This document shows positions 36,061 to 44,840 of a stretch of 64,000 nucleotides of DNA, piece after piece. The notes beneath the pieces were generated by a model. That model was not told the DNA's origin, searched no databases, and saw only the letters and a list, made by a program, of their open reading frames with translations. The translations under genes were made by a program, and so were the position numbers. This stretch comes from Limosilactobacillus urinaemulieris (GTDB lineage Bacteria > Bacillota > Bacilli > Lactobacillales > Lactobacillaceae): positions 1-64,000 of the forward strand of contig NZ_JABUXR010000004.1 of assembly GCF_014838745.1 (NCBI RefSeq). Direction: 5' to 3'. Positions within the stretch are counted from its first letter, which is position 1, and each line of letters starts with the position of its first letter.

Positions 36061-36720
36061 TTGGCAATTACTGTCTACTTTGTTCGTCATGGTCAAACCT
36101 ACCTCAACCGTTATAATCGGATGCAGGGCTGGTCTGACGCTCCCCTGACCGAAAAGGGGATTGAAGATGCTAAGCGTGTAGGAAAGGCACTATCGAAGGT
36201 TAAGTTTGATTACATTTTCAGTAGTGATCTTTCACGGGCAGTTAATACCGCACGGTTGCTCCTTGCTGCTGATCCGAATACTGACCTTAAGGAGCCAATT
36301 CAAGAACCAGCATTTCGGGAAATCTTCTTTGGCTTTTTTGAAGGAGCAAATGGTGGTGCAGTTGCTGACATCGTTGGCGGCAAATACGGCTACCATACAT
36401 TCTCCCAAATGGCTGCCGGCTGGGGCACAGATGAACTCAAAAATCGAATTGCAAAGGCGGATCAATATGGGGACGCCGAAGATGCCGAACGTTTTTGGCA
36501 ACGAATGGATAAGGGCTTTGATCGGTTGCGTAACCTGCCAGATAACTCTGTTGCGGTTGTCGTTTCACACGGCGCTGCGATCCGTTCAATCGCTGATCGC
36601 TACCTTGAAGGGGTCGACCAAAATGTTTCGCCACGAAACGGCAGCATTATGAAAATGACATTAACTGATACTGATACTCATGTGGACTTTTATAGCCAAC
36701 TCCACATTCCTGATAAATAA
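36061..36720 (+). CDS. Histidine phosphatase family protein
   Basis: 219 residues with the phosphohistidine motif VYFVRHGQTYLNRYNRMQGW and the second histidine in VVVSHGAAIRSI. It belongs to the phosphoglycerate-mutase-like phosphatases with broad substrates. The substrate is unknown. The start is a TTG at 36061 after AAAGGAGC, followed by hflX. Confidence 0.9.
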   Translation: MAITVYFVRHGQTYLNRYNRMQGWSDAPLTEKGIEDAKRVGKALSKVKFDYIFSSDLSRAVNTARLLLAADPNTDLKEPIQEPAFREIFFGFFEGANGGAVADIVGGKYGYHTFSQMAAGWGTDELKNRIAKADQYGDAEDAERFWQRMDKGFDRLRNLPDNSVAVVVSHGAAIRSIADRYLEGVDQNVSPRNGSIMKMTLTDTDTHVDFYSQLHIPDK

Positions 36721-36757
36721 AAATAATTGAACTTAAAAGGGGGAACACTATCTTTCA

Positions 36758-38032
36758 ATGGATAACATACAAACTGAAGAGCCAGTATTAATCACTGGGT
36801 TAAACACCGAACAAGAAGACTTTGATTATTCCATGACCGAACTTGCTGAATTAGCCCAGGCAAATCACATGAAGGTAATCGACCGGATTGATCAGTCAAT
36901 TGACCGGCCTAATCCAGCTACCTACTTCGGAAGTGGTAAGGTTGATGAAATTAAAGAAGCAGTTTTAGCTGAAAATGTTTCAACCGTGATCACTAATGAT
37001 GAGTTAACTCCTAGTCAGTTACGAAATCTTGAGGACGAACTTGGCTGTCGTGTTCTTGACCGTACTGCACTGATCCTTGAAATCTTCGCTGAACGGGCAC
37101 AGTCCAAGGAAGCCAAACTCCAAGTTCAAATTGCAGAATTACAATACCGACTGCCACGATTACAGACTAGTGCTAACCAACGACTTGATCAGCAAACCGG
37201 TGGCGGTAGCGGCTTCACTAACCGGGGATCCGGTGAAACCAAGTTGGAAATGAACCGCCGGACAATTCAGAATTCAATCAGCCACCTGCGAAAAGAACTG
37301 CGGGTAATTGATCGTTCCGAAGAAGTTAAACGAAAGCAACGGGACAAGAGTGCCATTCCAACGGCCGCCCTCGTTGGTTATACTAACGCTGGTAAGTCTA
37401 CGATCATGAATGGCCTCGTTGAAAAATATGGTGCCGGCGAAGACAAGACTGTTTTTGAAAAGGACATGCTATTTGCTACTTTGGATACCAGTGTTCGTCA
37501 ATTAACATTACCGGATCAAAAACGGTTCTTACTTAGTGATACGGTCGGCTTTGTTAGCAAGTTGCCAACCCACCTGGTTGAATCATTCAAGTCAACGTTG
37601 GCAGAAGCAGCTAATGCTGACCTATTAATTCAGGTCATTGATGCTTCAGATCCACATTACGAAGACATGATGAAAACCACCCAAAAGACACTCAAGCAGA
37701 TTGGAATTGAAAATATCCCAATGCTGTATGTCTTTAACAAGGCCGATAAGACCGACATGGAATATCCAGTGCTTGAAGGTGACGATCAAATCGTGATTTC
37801 TGCTAAGGATGATGAATCACTTGATCTCCTCGTTTCAACCATTCGAAAGCACCTGTTCCAAGACTATGTTGAAGCCAAAATGTTGATCCCGTTTGCGGAC
37901 GGGAATGTTGTTTCGTACCTTAACGAAAACACCAACATCTTGAATACTGAATACCAAAATAGCGGAACCGTTCTAACCGTTGAACTTTCGCAAAAAGATT
38001 ACGATAAGTATCAAAAATACGTTATTCAATAA
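36758..38032 (+). CDS. hflX: GTPase HflX
   Basis: 424 residues with the HflX N-terminal domain (DNHMK-like, FGSGKVDEIKE), the glycine-rich linker QTGGGSGFTNRGSGETKLE, and a G domain with ALVGYTNAGKST, DTVGFVSKLP and NKAD. HflX splits stalled ribosomes under stress. AAAAGGGGG lies a little far upstream of the ATG. The gene ends at a long hairpin. Confidence 0.95.
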   Translation: MDNIQTEEPVLITGLNTEQEDFDYSMTELAELAQANHMKVIDRIDQSIDRPNPATYFGSGKVDEIKEAVLAENVSTVITNDELTPSQLRNLEDELGCRVLDRTALILEIFAERAQSKEAKLQVQIAELQYRLPRLQTSANQRLDQQTGGGSGFTNRGSGETKLEMNRRTIQNSISHLRKELRVIDRSEEVKRKQRDKSAIPTAALVGYTNAGKSTIMNGLVEKYGAGEDKTVFEKDMLFATLDTSVRQLTLPDQKRFLLSDTVGFVSKLPTHLVESFKSTLAEAANADLLIQVIDASDPHYEDMMKTTQKTLKQIGIENIPMLYVFNKADKTDMEYPVLEGDDQIVISAKDDESLDLLVSTIRKHLFQDYVEAKMLIPFADGNVVSYLNENTNILNTEYQNSGTVLTVELSQKDYDKYQKYVIQ

Positions 38033-38043
38033 ATAGGAAGCTG

Positions 38044-38148
38044 GGAATTAACCCATTTAAGAGCCTGGTGGGCTAACCTAGAACGATGAATGATGATGAA
38101 TTCATCAGAGTCGTTCGTAGTTAGACTCGAAGGCTCGGGTTAATTTCC
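38044..38148 (+). repeat. Long bulged hairpin after hflX
   Basis: Nested pairs are readable: GGGAATTAACCC (38043-38054) with GGGTTAATTTCC (38137-38148), GAGCC (38061-38065) with GGCTC (38132-38136), CTAAC with GTTAG, GAACGA with TCGTTC, and ATGAAT with ATTCAT. The bulged architecture resembles the six-copy repeat family, but the constant flanking motifs are absent. Confidence 0.65.
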
Positions 38149-38179
38149 GCAATTAGACTCTGTAAGTTCGGAGATAACT

Positions 38180-38235
38180 AAATATAGATAGAGGGTGAGA
38201 AAAACTTTTATTTTTCTCACCCTCTATCTATATTT
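38180..38235. terminator. Bidirectional terminator, 25-bp perfect stem
   Basis: Positions 38180-38204 and 38211-38235 are perfectly complementary over 25 bp around a 6-base loop, with A and T runs at the tip. It separates hflX from the convergent glsB-like gene. Confidence 0.9.
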
Positions 38236-38247
38236 ATATAAATGATA

Positions 38248-38508
38248 CTACGCTGCCCTGCGATTAATCATCCCCATAATCCAGGAAACAATTAATACCA
38301 GAATTACTGCACCGATAATCGAAGGGACGATTGCCATTCCGGCAACTTGTGGTCCCCAGTCACCGAGGACTGCTTCACCTAGTGATGAACCTACTAGTCC
38401 GGCAATGATATTACTGATGACTCCCATGGAACCACCACGACGAGTAATCGCTCCGGCAATCAATCCAATGACACCACCGACAATTAATACCCAAATCCAA
38501 TGAAGCAT
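38248..38508 (-). CDS. GlsB/YeaQ/YmgE family stress membrane protein
   Basis: 86 residues with three hydrophobic segments and the glycine-rich pattern GGVIGLIAGAITRRGGSMG. This family (transglycosylase-associated protein) is induced by stress in many bacteria. It follows the CsbD-like gene by 15 bases, forming a two-gene stress operon. A good GGAGGGGATG-like site precedes the ATG. Confidence 0.88.
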   Translation of the reverse strand: MLHWIWVLIVGGVIGLIAGAITRRGGSMGVISNIIAGLVGSSLGEAVLGDWGPQVAGMAIVPSIIGAVILVLIVSWIMGMINRRAA

Positions 38509-38523
38509 TTACATCCCCTCCTT

Positions 38524-38709
38524 TTATTCAGCTAATTCTTCTTTTTTCTTATCTGCTTTCTTTTTCAACTCATCTGCTTTTGCTTGCGCCTTACCGTGAG
38601 TTTCTTGTGCTTTACCTTCTGCCTCACGAACTTTATCCTTAGTTATTTTTCCTTCAACCTGTTTCAGCTTACCGACAACCTTGTTCTTAATGCTCTTTTT
38701 GCTAGTCAT
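38524..38709 (-). CDS. CsbD family stress protein
   Basis: 61 very charged residues (KKSIKNKVVGKLKQVEGKIT, then EAEGKAQETHGKAQAKADEL). This is the CsbD-like general stress family, predicted to be helical and largely disordered. It is first in an operon with the GlsB-like gene. AAAGGAGC precedes the ATG. Confidence 0.85.
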   Translation of the reverse strand: MTSKKSIKNKVVGKLKQVEGKITKDKVREAEGKAQETHGKAQAKADELKKKADKKKEELAE

Positions 38710-38853
38710 AGTCTGCTCCTTTCTCTATCTAAGTGACTGTGTGCTAGTAACTTTCTTTGATGGTTTGATCATAACAATAAGCGATTTCATTAGCGACCCT
38801 TTACCAGTTTGCTTACGAAAGTATTAATATTAATTATCTTTTCCTTAAATTAA

Positions 38854-38900
38854 CAAAAGACGTGAAGATACTATTTCACCAGCATTCTCACGTCTTTTAA
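38854..38900 (-). terminator. Terminator after the D-2-hydroxyacid dehydrogenase gene
   Basis: AAAAGACGTGA pairs with TCACGTCTTTT around a partly paired loop. It lies 25-70 bases past the stop codon, and its outer A/T runs could work in both directions. Confidence 0.7.
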
Positions 38901-38925
38901 CGGCTGCTCACTTATTAATTATGAA

Positions 38926-39924
38926 TTAAAAACGAATTTCGTTCTTAACATTTTTTCCTTTAATAATCGCGGCAATATCATTCAAACTAACCTGAACCAT
39001 ATTGCGAACAGCAGTAGTCGTCATGAAGGCAACGTGTGGCGTCACTACCACGTTTGGCATTTCCACTAATTCCTTGAAGTCAGCTGGAACGTCTTCTGGC
39101 GAAACCTTCTTACTAAAGTAAGTTGTTTCATCACCAAGAGTATCAAGCCCAGCTCCCGCAATTTCATGGTTCTTCAGAGCTGCAATCAGGTCATTCGTAT
39201 TAACAACTTTTCCCCGTGCCATATTAATCAAGATTGCATTATTCTTCATTTGCTTAAATTGCGGAGCAGCAAACATGTTTTCTGTACTGGAAGTCAACGG
39301 AACATGGAGGGTAATAATGTCAGCCTCCGTTAACGCGGTTTCTAGATCAACAAAAGCGTCAACATACGGTGCATAAATAACGCTCGCTTCCCGCGTAACC
39401 GCAATTACCCGTGCACCCAACGCCTTATAAATCTGTGCGGTTGCTCCGCCAATATGACCGAGACCGACAATCGCAACGGTTTGGTTGTAGATTTCATTGC
39501 TAACTAGATCTTTACTCCAGCGGAAATCAGCGTCATTTACCATCCGTTCCTTAAATTCTCCGATCCGGCGCAAAAGGTACATTGCGTGGGTCAATCCCAT
39601 TTCCGCAATTGCCCGTGGAGAATAGATAGAAACATTCGTGATCTTCAGACCATTGCTCTTTGCTAAATCAAGATCAAACATGTCAAATCCTGCTGTCCGG
39701 GTTGATAGCTGCTTAATCCCAAATTGCTTTAACTTAGCATAGATCGCTGGATCATCAATCTTACTGGTCTGAAGAACTGAAATTCCATCAAAACCCTCTA
39801 CTAAATCAATTGTTGAGGCGGTTAGTTGTTCCTTAACTAATTTAACCTCATTGCCGGTTTTAGCCGCCCACTCCTTAGCGTAAGGCACCTCTTTATCGTC
39901 TACGCCAAACATAATTAGCTTCAT
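38926..39924 (-). CDS. ldhD: D-lactate dehydrogenase / D-2-hydroxyacid dehydrogenase
   Basis: 332 residues from the ATG at 39924 (MKLIMFGVDDKEVPY), chosen because an ATG 12 bases earlier nearly touches AAAGG. The NAD-binding motif is VGLGHIGGATAQ. Catalytic residues fit the family: R in NMARGKVV, E in LDTLGDE and H in TPHVAFMT. It reduces pyruvate or branched 2-oxo acids to D-hydroxy acids. A cre-like site overlaps its promoter. Confidence 0.9.
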   Translation of the reverse strand: MKLIMFGVDDKEVPYAKEWAAKTGNEVKLVKEQLTASTIDLVEGFDGISVLQTSKIDDPAIYAKLKQFGIKQLSTRTAGFDMFDLDLAKSNGLKITNVSIYSPRAIAEMGLTHAMYLLRRIGEFKERMVNDADFRWSKDLVSNEIYNQTVAIVGLGHIGGATAQIYKALGARVIAVTREASVIYAPYVDAFVDLETALTEADIITLHVPLTSSTENMFAAPQFKQMKNNAILINMARGKVVNTNDLIAALKNHEIAGAGLDTLGDETTYFSKKVSPEDVPADFKELVEMPNVVVTPHVAFMTTTAVRNMVQVSLNDIAAIIKGKNVKNEIRF

Positions 39925-39966
39925 TTGTAATCCCATCCTTTATATATCTGTAAGTATTTGTGTGCA

Positions 39967-39992
39967 AAAAATCGCTTACAATCTTTATTATA
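39967..39992 (-). promoter_or_regulatory. D-LDH promoter -10 with cre-like site
   Basis: On the minus strand TATAAT (39992-39987) is followed after five bases by TTGTAAGCGATTTTT (39981-39967), a 14 of 15 match to the catabolite response element. A site over the transcription start usually means CcpA repression. Confidence 0.55.
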
Positions 39993-40080
39993 CTAGATTG
40001 ATGAACAAACTAAAAACAACCTAAGATTAGTTCAGAACGAAGATAATCTTAGGTTGTTTATTTATAAAGTCATTTTTAAT

Positions 40081-41313
40081 TTAAGCAGTCTTAGTTTCTC
40101 GACGAGTGACAAAATCACGCTGAATCCAAACGGAGACAATCATTGCTAAGGCGTCAATAATAACAAAGACAATCAAAGTTACATAATAATTGTGGAGCAC
40201 TTGGTGAGTGTAGGAAAGCAGGATTGGTCCGACCATCCCCGCGGCAGCCCAGGCAGTTAAGATGTAGCCATGAATTGCGCCTAATTCCCTCGTTCCAAAG
40301 ACATCGCCAAGGTACGCCGGAATTACTGAGAATCCGGCACCGTAGCAAGACATTAACAAGCAGAGTGCTAACGCGAAGATAAATGGTGTCTTGAAGAAAA
40401 GGAGAACAAAGAGCATTAAAATATCGAGCACAAAGATCAAACTGTACGTAAGCGGCCGACCGATGAAATCAGATAGTGTTGCCCAGGCAAGCCGACCGAA
40501 ACCGTTGAATAAGCCAATGATCCCGACCATTACCGCGGCAGCACTGGCAGTCATTGTTGTCATATTCTGTGCCATTGGAGAAGCTGCCGAAACGAGACCA
40601 ATTCCAGTGGTGATGTTGATAAAGAACATGAACCACAAGAATGCAAAAGTTCGGGTCTTTAATGCTTGGTTGGCGGTTAATTCTTGGTTAGTTAAACTTA
40701 CCCGTTGAGCATTTTCAGCGATCGCTTGTGGTAATTCATGAGGACGTGGCTTTTTAATAAATTGAGCAGCTACGATCATTACAACAAAGTAGAATGCTCC
40801 TAAAACATAAAAGGTATTAGCAATCCCCACAAGTGCCATCAGGTGTTGAGCAACTGGACCAGTAAGCATTGCCGCAAAACCGAATCCCATAATTGCTAAC
40901 CCAGTAGCTAATCCCCGCTTGTCAGGGAACCAACGAACAATAGTTGATACTGGTGTAACATAGCCAGAGCCTAATCCTAATCCGCCAATAACACCATAAG
41001 CTAAGTAAAGCAACCATAAGTGGTGTGATTGGATCGCTAATCCAGTCAATGCAATTCCGCTTCCGTAACAAATACTTGAGATCGTTCCAGTAACGGTTGG
41101 GCCAAACTTTTCAACTAACCGTCCCATAAATGCAGCTGACATCCCTAAAAAGAAGATTGCCAAACTAAACGCAAATGATACTGATGTTTCCTTCCAACCA
41201 GTATAGGCAGAAATTGGCTTGGTAAACACACTCCAAGCATATACCCCACCAATCATTAAGTGGAGGATTACCCCCGCAATTGCAACTCCATACCGGTTCC
41301 TCGTCTTTGCCAT
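40081..41313 (-). CDS. OFA-type MFS transporter (oxalate/formate antiporter family)
   Basis: 410 residues and twelve helices. The N-terminus GVAIAGVILHLMIGGVYAWS and the segment YGVIGGLGLGSGYVTPVSTI are typical of the OFA group, which moves small carboxylates such as formate, oxalate or lactate. The gene next to it makes a D-hydroxy acid, so carboxylate exchange is plausible but unproven. A cre-like site lies about 100 bases upstream. Confidence 0.87.
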   Translation of the reverse strand: MAKTRNRYGVAIAGVILHLMIGGVYAWSVFTKPISAYTGWKETSVSFAFSLAIFFLGMSAAFMGRLVEKFGPTVTGTISSICYGSGIALTGLAIQSHHLWLLYLAYGVIGGLGLGSGYVTPVSTIVRWFPDKRGLATGLAIMGFGFAAMLTGPVAQHLMALVGIANTFYVLGAFYFVVMIVAAQFIKKPRPHELPQAIAENAQRVSLTNQELTANQALKTRTFAFLWFMFFINITTGIGLVSAASPMAQNMTTMTASAAAVMVGIIGLFNGFGRLAWATLSDFIGRPLTYSLIFVLDILMLFVLLFFKTPFIFALALCLLMSCYGAGFSVIPAYLGDVFGTRELGAIHGYILTAWAAAGMVGPILLSYTHQVLHNYYVTLIVFVIIDALAMIVSVWIQRDFVTRRETKTA

Positions 41314-41412
41314 TATTTCCGAACATTATTTTAAATAAGTTGTATTAGTTCGGTGTTTAAAAAATAACACAGGACTTTTAATTAAACAATAAGCAAAACA
41401 CGAACTTTATCA

Positions 41413-41427
41413 TTGTAAGCGATTAAA
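41413..41427 (-). promoter_or_regulatory. cre-like site before the OFA transporter gene
   Basis: TTGTAAGCGATTAAA (plus strand) matches the catabolite response element at 14 of 15 positions. It is about 100 bases upstream of the OFA transporter start, near an AT-rich -10-like region. Confidence 0.45.
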
Positions 41428-41439
41428 TCGTAAATTATA

Positions 41440-41472
41440 AAAAAGCCGGGAGAAGACTTTGCTTTTCCCGGT
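41440..41472 (-). terminator. Terminator of the tetR-yhgE operon
   Basis: The minus strand has CCGGGAAAAG pairing with CTTCTCCCGG around a short loop, followed by CTTTTTT, 27 bases past the yhgE stop. Confidence 0.85.
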
Positions 41473-41498
41473 ACTTTTAATCTTGATTACCAACTTTA

Positions 41499-44084
41499 CT
41501 ATTTATCATTTTTGCCATCTGATGTAAAACCATCGCCCTTGCCCATTGGACCGTGTTCATTAGCTTTCATGCTTTCAACAGTTGGGGCACGGAATTCATG
41601 TGATGCAATTCCCTTCATCGTTAGCAAGAGTAACAGGTTGAAGACAACTGCGATTCCGAGAAGAACAAGGTTACAGAACAATGTGTAATGGGTACCAAGA
41701 CCACCACTGATTGAATCACGGAGACCCAAGATTGAGTAGGTCATTGGTAAGTACCAGTGAATAACATTGTAGAACTTCATGGTAACTTCCATTGGGAATG
41801 TCCCACCAGAACCACCAAGTTGTAACATCAGAAGAACCATGGCAACAAACCGTCCTGGGTTATCAAAGGTCATTGATAAGAACATAACAACGGCCATTGA
41901 AGCGAGTCCGAAGAGGATCGTTGTTGCAAAGAATGATGGAACATGATCAACTGTTAAGCCGCACAGCATCATGATTCCACATTCAACAACGGCCATGGCA
42001 ATTGCGGCCACCGCACCAACGACAACTTTACTAAACCACCAAGCAGTTGCGGAGGTCTTTGGATCTGCAACCCGTCGAATTGGGTAAACAAAGTTGAAGA
42101 CCAGCATCCCAACATAGAGGGCAACTGACAGAACATAAGGTGCCAGTGCGTGACCATAGTTTGGTACGTAACTGTAATTAGAGTGCTTTTCAACTGAAGG
42201 TTCAGCAATCATCTTAGCAGTCCGTGGTGAAGTCTTAATACCGTTGATCGTCTTTGCACCCTTGCCAAGAGCAGTTGAGAGCTTAGCAGCACCAACATTT
42301 AACTTGGTAATTCCCTGAACAAGGGCAGGTGAATTATCAACTAATTGCTGGGTACCAGCGGCTAATTGGTTAACCCCCGCAGTCAATGCAGGAACCTGAC
42401 CATTCAGTTGACCAAGAGCACCAGCAAGTTGACCAGCACCAGCATTTAATGCACCAGAGTTAGCCGTTAATTGACCAACCCCAGCACCTGCTTGCGCAAC
42501 TCCAGCAGTGTATTGACCAATCCCAGAAGTTAACGTTCCGGCACCAGCGGCAGCGGTATCTACTCCGTTAGTGTATTGGTTGACACCAGCACTAAGTTTG
42601 TTTGCTCCGTCTGTTAATTTCTGAATTTCAGGAAGCTTACCAGAAATTGCATTTAATGAAGAACCAGTTTGCGTTTGCATGTTTGTTAAACTAGTTTGCA
42701 AATCGGTTGCTGCTTTCTTAACATTTGCAGCACTCTGATTTGCTCCTGTGGCAGATTGATCAACAGCTTGTTTTAATTTATTAACATTAGATTGTAACTC
42801 GTTAAGAGATTTAACTAAATTTTGTTGTTGAGCATTTTCTGAACTTGCATTTGCTGCCATATTCAAAGCTGCCTTAGCCTGCTCAATTGCTGCTTGTTTA
42901 GAAGCATCAGTTGCCTGAACACCATTTAATGCATTAGCTGCTTCACTCAACTGAGCACTTTGATCGCTACTTCCACCAGCAGCAGATACTTGTTGCTTAA
43001 TTTGACCAATGGCAGCACTCAAATTATTTAATTGCGAAGAAAGTTGACTAAGTTGGGTACCTGTCTGAGCAATTGGAGCCAACGCATTATTGAGAGCTTG
43101 ACCCTTAGCATTGATATCACTAGACATTGTCCCCATTTGAGTTTGAATTTGAGGAAGCATGGTACTAATAGTATTATTCAATTGCGAATTTCCAGCAGCA
43201 ACCTGAGCTGCTCCACTTTGAAGATCACCAGACTTACCGCTCAATGTATTCAAGCCGCCTTGCAACTGGCTCGCACCAGAGTTCAACGCACCAGAATTGG
43301 CGTTCAATTGACCCAATCCAGCAGCAAGCTGACCGACACCACCAGTGTATTGGCGAATACCGTTAGCAAGCGTTTGACTACCAGATGCCAACTGTTGAGC
43401 ACCGGCAGCTAACGGAGCAACGCTTACCTGCAATGTCTGAACACCGTTGTTTACTTGAGAAACCCCGGCAACGTACTGGTTCATTCCGCTTTGCAGCGTA
43501 ACCAATCCGGTATCCAATTGCTTTGCCCCGTTAGCAGCGGTACTCATTCCTTTACCAACGGTGTGCAAGGCCTTAAACATTGCCGTAGCATATGCCCGGG
43601 TAACTTGTGCCCGAATTTTTTCGTTCAGCTTGGTCATTCCGAGTTGACTAATTACTTCACCAATGTAGTTAAGGGAACCATTAGTCTCGTACTTCAACTG
43701 CATTTGTTTAGGATGCTTATCCAATACAGTTGTGGCGTTTTTCGAAAAGTCCTTTGGGATCGTCACTACTGTGTAATATTTCCGGTGGGTTAAACCGTAA
43801 TGTGCCTTTTCTGGTGAAACGATTTCCCACTTTAATTGCTTATTCTTCTTTAATTCTTTAACCATCCGGTGTCCAATATCCATCGTTTGTCCACGATATT
43901 CAACTGGAACATCCTTATTGACAACCGCTACTGGTAAGTTTTCTGTACTCCCATATGGATCCCAAACAGACTTCAGGAAAAAGATACTGTAAAGGAATGG
44001 GATGATACAAATAACAGTAGTGGAAATCAATAATAGTCGATTGTGCAGGATATTCTTAAATTCTGCTTTAATCGCATTCCACAT
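41499..44084 (-). CDS. YhgE/Pip domain-containing membrane protein
   Basis: 861 residues with one N-terminal helix (about 17-37), a YhgE/Pip extracellular part (NLPVAVVNKDVPVEYRGQTM), a long repeat-rich region of A/G/Q/L/S (GVxQLxAGxxxLxxG type, predicted coiled or helical) and a cluster of C-terminal helices. It is related to phage infection protein and to ABC-2-like permeases, and to type VII secretion-associated proteins. The function is unknown. The TetR gene just upstream is in the same direction (42 bases apart). Confidence 0.88.
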   Translation of the reverse strand: MWNAIKAEFKNILHNRLLLISTTVICIIPFLYSIFFLKSVWDPYGSTENLPVAVVNKDVPVEYRGQTMDIGHRMVKELKKNKQLKWEIVSPEKAHYGLTHRKYYTVVTIPKDFSKNATTVLDKHPKQMQLKYETNGSLNYIGEVISQLGMTKLNEKIRAQVTRAYATAMFKALHTVGKGMSTAANGAKQLDTGLVTLQSGMNQYVAGVSQVNNGVQTLQVSVAPLAAGAQQLASGSQTLANGIRQYTGGVGQLAAGLGQLNANSGALNSGASQLQGGLNTLSGKSGDLQSGAAQVAAGNSQLNNTISTMLPQIQTQMGTMSSDINAKGQALNNALAPIAQTGTQLSQLSSQLNNLSAAIGQIKQQVSAAGGSSDQSAQLSEAANALNGVQATDASKQAAIEQAKAALNMAANASSENAQQQNLVKSLNELQSNVNKLKQAVDQSATGANQSAANVKKAATDLQTSLTNMQTQTGSSLNAISGKLPEIQKLTDGANKLSAGVNQYTNGVDTAAAGAGTLTSGIGQYTAGVAQAGAGVGQLTANSGALNAGAGQLAGALGQLNGQVPALTAGVNQLAAGTQQLVDNSPALVQGITKLNVGAAKLSTALGKGAKTINGIKTSPRTAKMIAEPSVEKHSNYSYVPNYGHALAPYVLSVALYVGMLVFNFVYPIRRVADPKTSATAWWFSKVVVGAVAAIAMAVVECGIMMLCGLTVDHVPSFFATTILFGLASMAVVMFLSMTFDNPGRFVAMVLLMLQLGGSGGTFPMEVTMKFYNVIHWYLPMTYSILGLRDSISGGLGTHYTLFCNLVLLGIAVVFNLLLLLTMKGIASHEFRAPTVESMKANEHGPMGKGDGFTSDGKNDK

Positions 44085-44126
44085 TTCTATTCTCCTCTTA
44101 TCCCCTAAATATTTTTATTAATAGTT

Positions 44127-44687
44127 TCATCGTTTTTGTTCCAATTGACGACCTATTGATAACGACTGCATCGTTCGTTTGGCAAATTCAATCACATGCT
44201 CAATTGAAACATCATAGTTTTTCTCCTGCCACCAATAAAATGTGCCGATCAGTGCGCCACTCAAAACATAAGCCAGCATCTCCGGATCATCGGTTTGTTG
44301 TAATAATTGGATAACAGAATCATTGCTCTTTTCACGCCGACGTTCCAACATAATCTGGCTTAAGATATGCATCATTTCAGCATACAGCGAACTATGAGCA
44401 CTTTCAGATGCTAAGTGCCGAAAAACGTTCTTATGATCATTGACGTAGTAAATTAACTGCTTAATTAGATCATCTTCAGAATCACTACTATCAACCAAGT
44501 GGTTTATTTGTGTTCCCAGAGTTTGTTCAAGGAGGTCATATTTATCACGGAAATAACGGTAAAAACTGCTCCGGTGTAATAACGCTTCTTGACAAATCTG
44601 GTCAACGGTTAGGTGCTCAAAGGAATACTCTTCAAGCAACGTCAACAATGCATTTTGAAAATCACGCACGGTTCTCGTGACTCGCAC
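44127..44687 (-). CDS. TetR/AcrR family regulator
   Basis: 186 residues from the GTG at 44687 (MRVTRTVRDFQNALL), which has AAGGAGGGG six bases upstream. The longer frame from 44750 contains that site. The N-terminal helix-turn-helix is LTVDQICQEALLHRSSFYRY followed by FRDKYDLLEQ. It precedes yhgE in an operon and probably represses it. Repeated TGTCT/AGACA half-sites lie upstream. Confidence 0.85.
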   Translation of the reverse strand: MRVTRTVRDFQNALLTLLEEYSFEHLTVDQICQEALLHRSSFYRYFRDKYDLLEQTLGTQINHLVDSSDSEDDLIKQLIYYVNDHKNVFRHLASESAHSSLYAEMMHILSQIMLERRREKSNDSVIQLLQQTDDPEMLAYVLSGALIGTFYWWQEKNYDVSIEHVIEFAKRTMQSLSIGRQLEQKR

Positions 44688-44730
44688 AACTTTCCCCTCC
44701 TTTTCGCCGATTTTGCAATGAATATTGTAA

Positions 44731-44820
44731 GCCATGTCAAAAATAGACAACAGAGTTAATTTGGCACATCTGCATTAAAATGAGACAAAAATAAACTATT
44801 GTCTCATTAAATCGGGACAA
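44731..44820 (-). promoter_or_regulatory. Inverted repeats upstream of the tetR gene (operator and/or terminator)
   Basis: Three repeated elements occur here: TGTCAAAAATAGACA, ATGAGACAA...TTGTCTCAT and AAACTATTGTC...GACAATAGTTT. The last two share the central TTGTC and cannot form together. On the minus strand the last is followed by TTTATTTTTG, so it may terminate the upstream gene, while the others fit a TetR operator. Confidence 0.55.
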
Positions 44821-44840
44821 TAGTTTTACTATCCAATATT

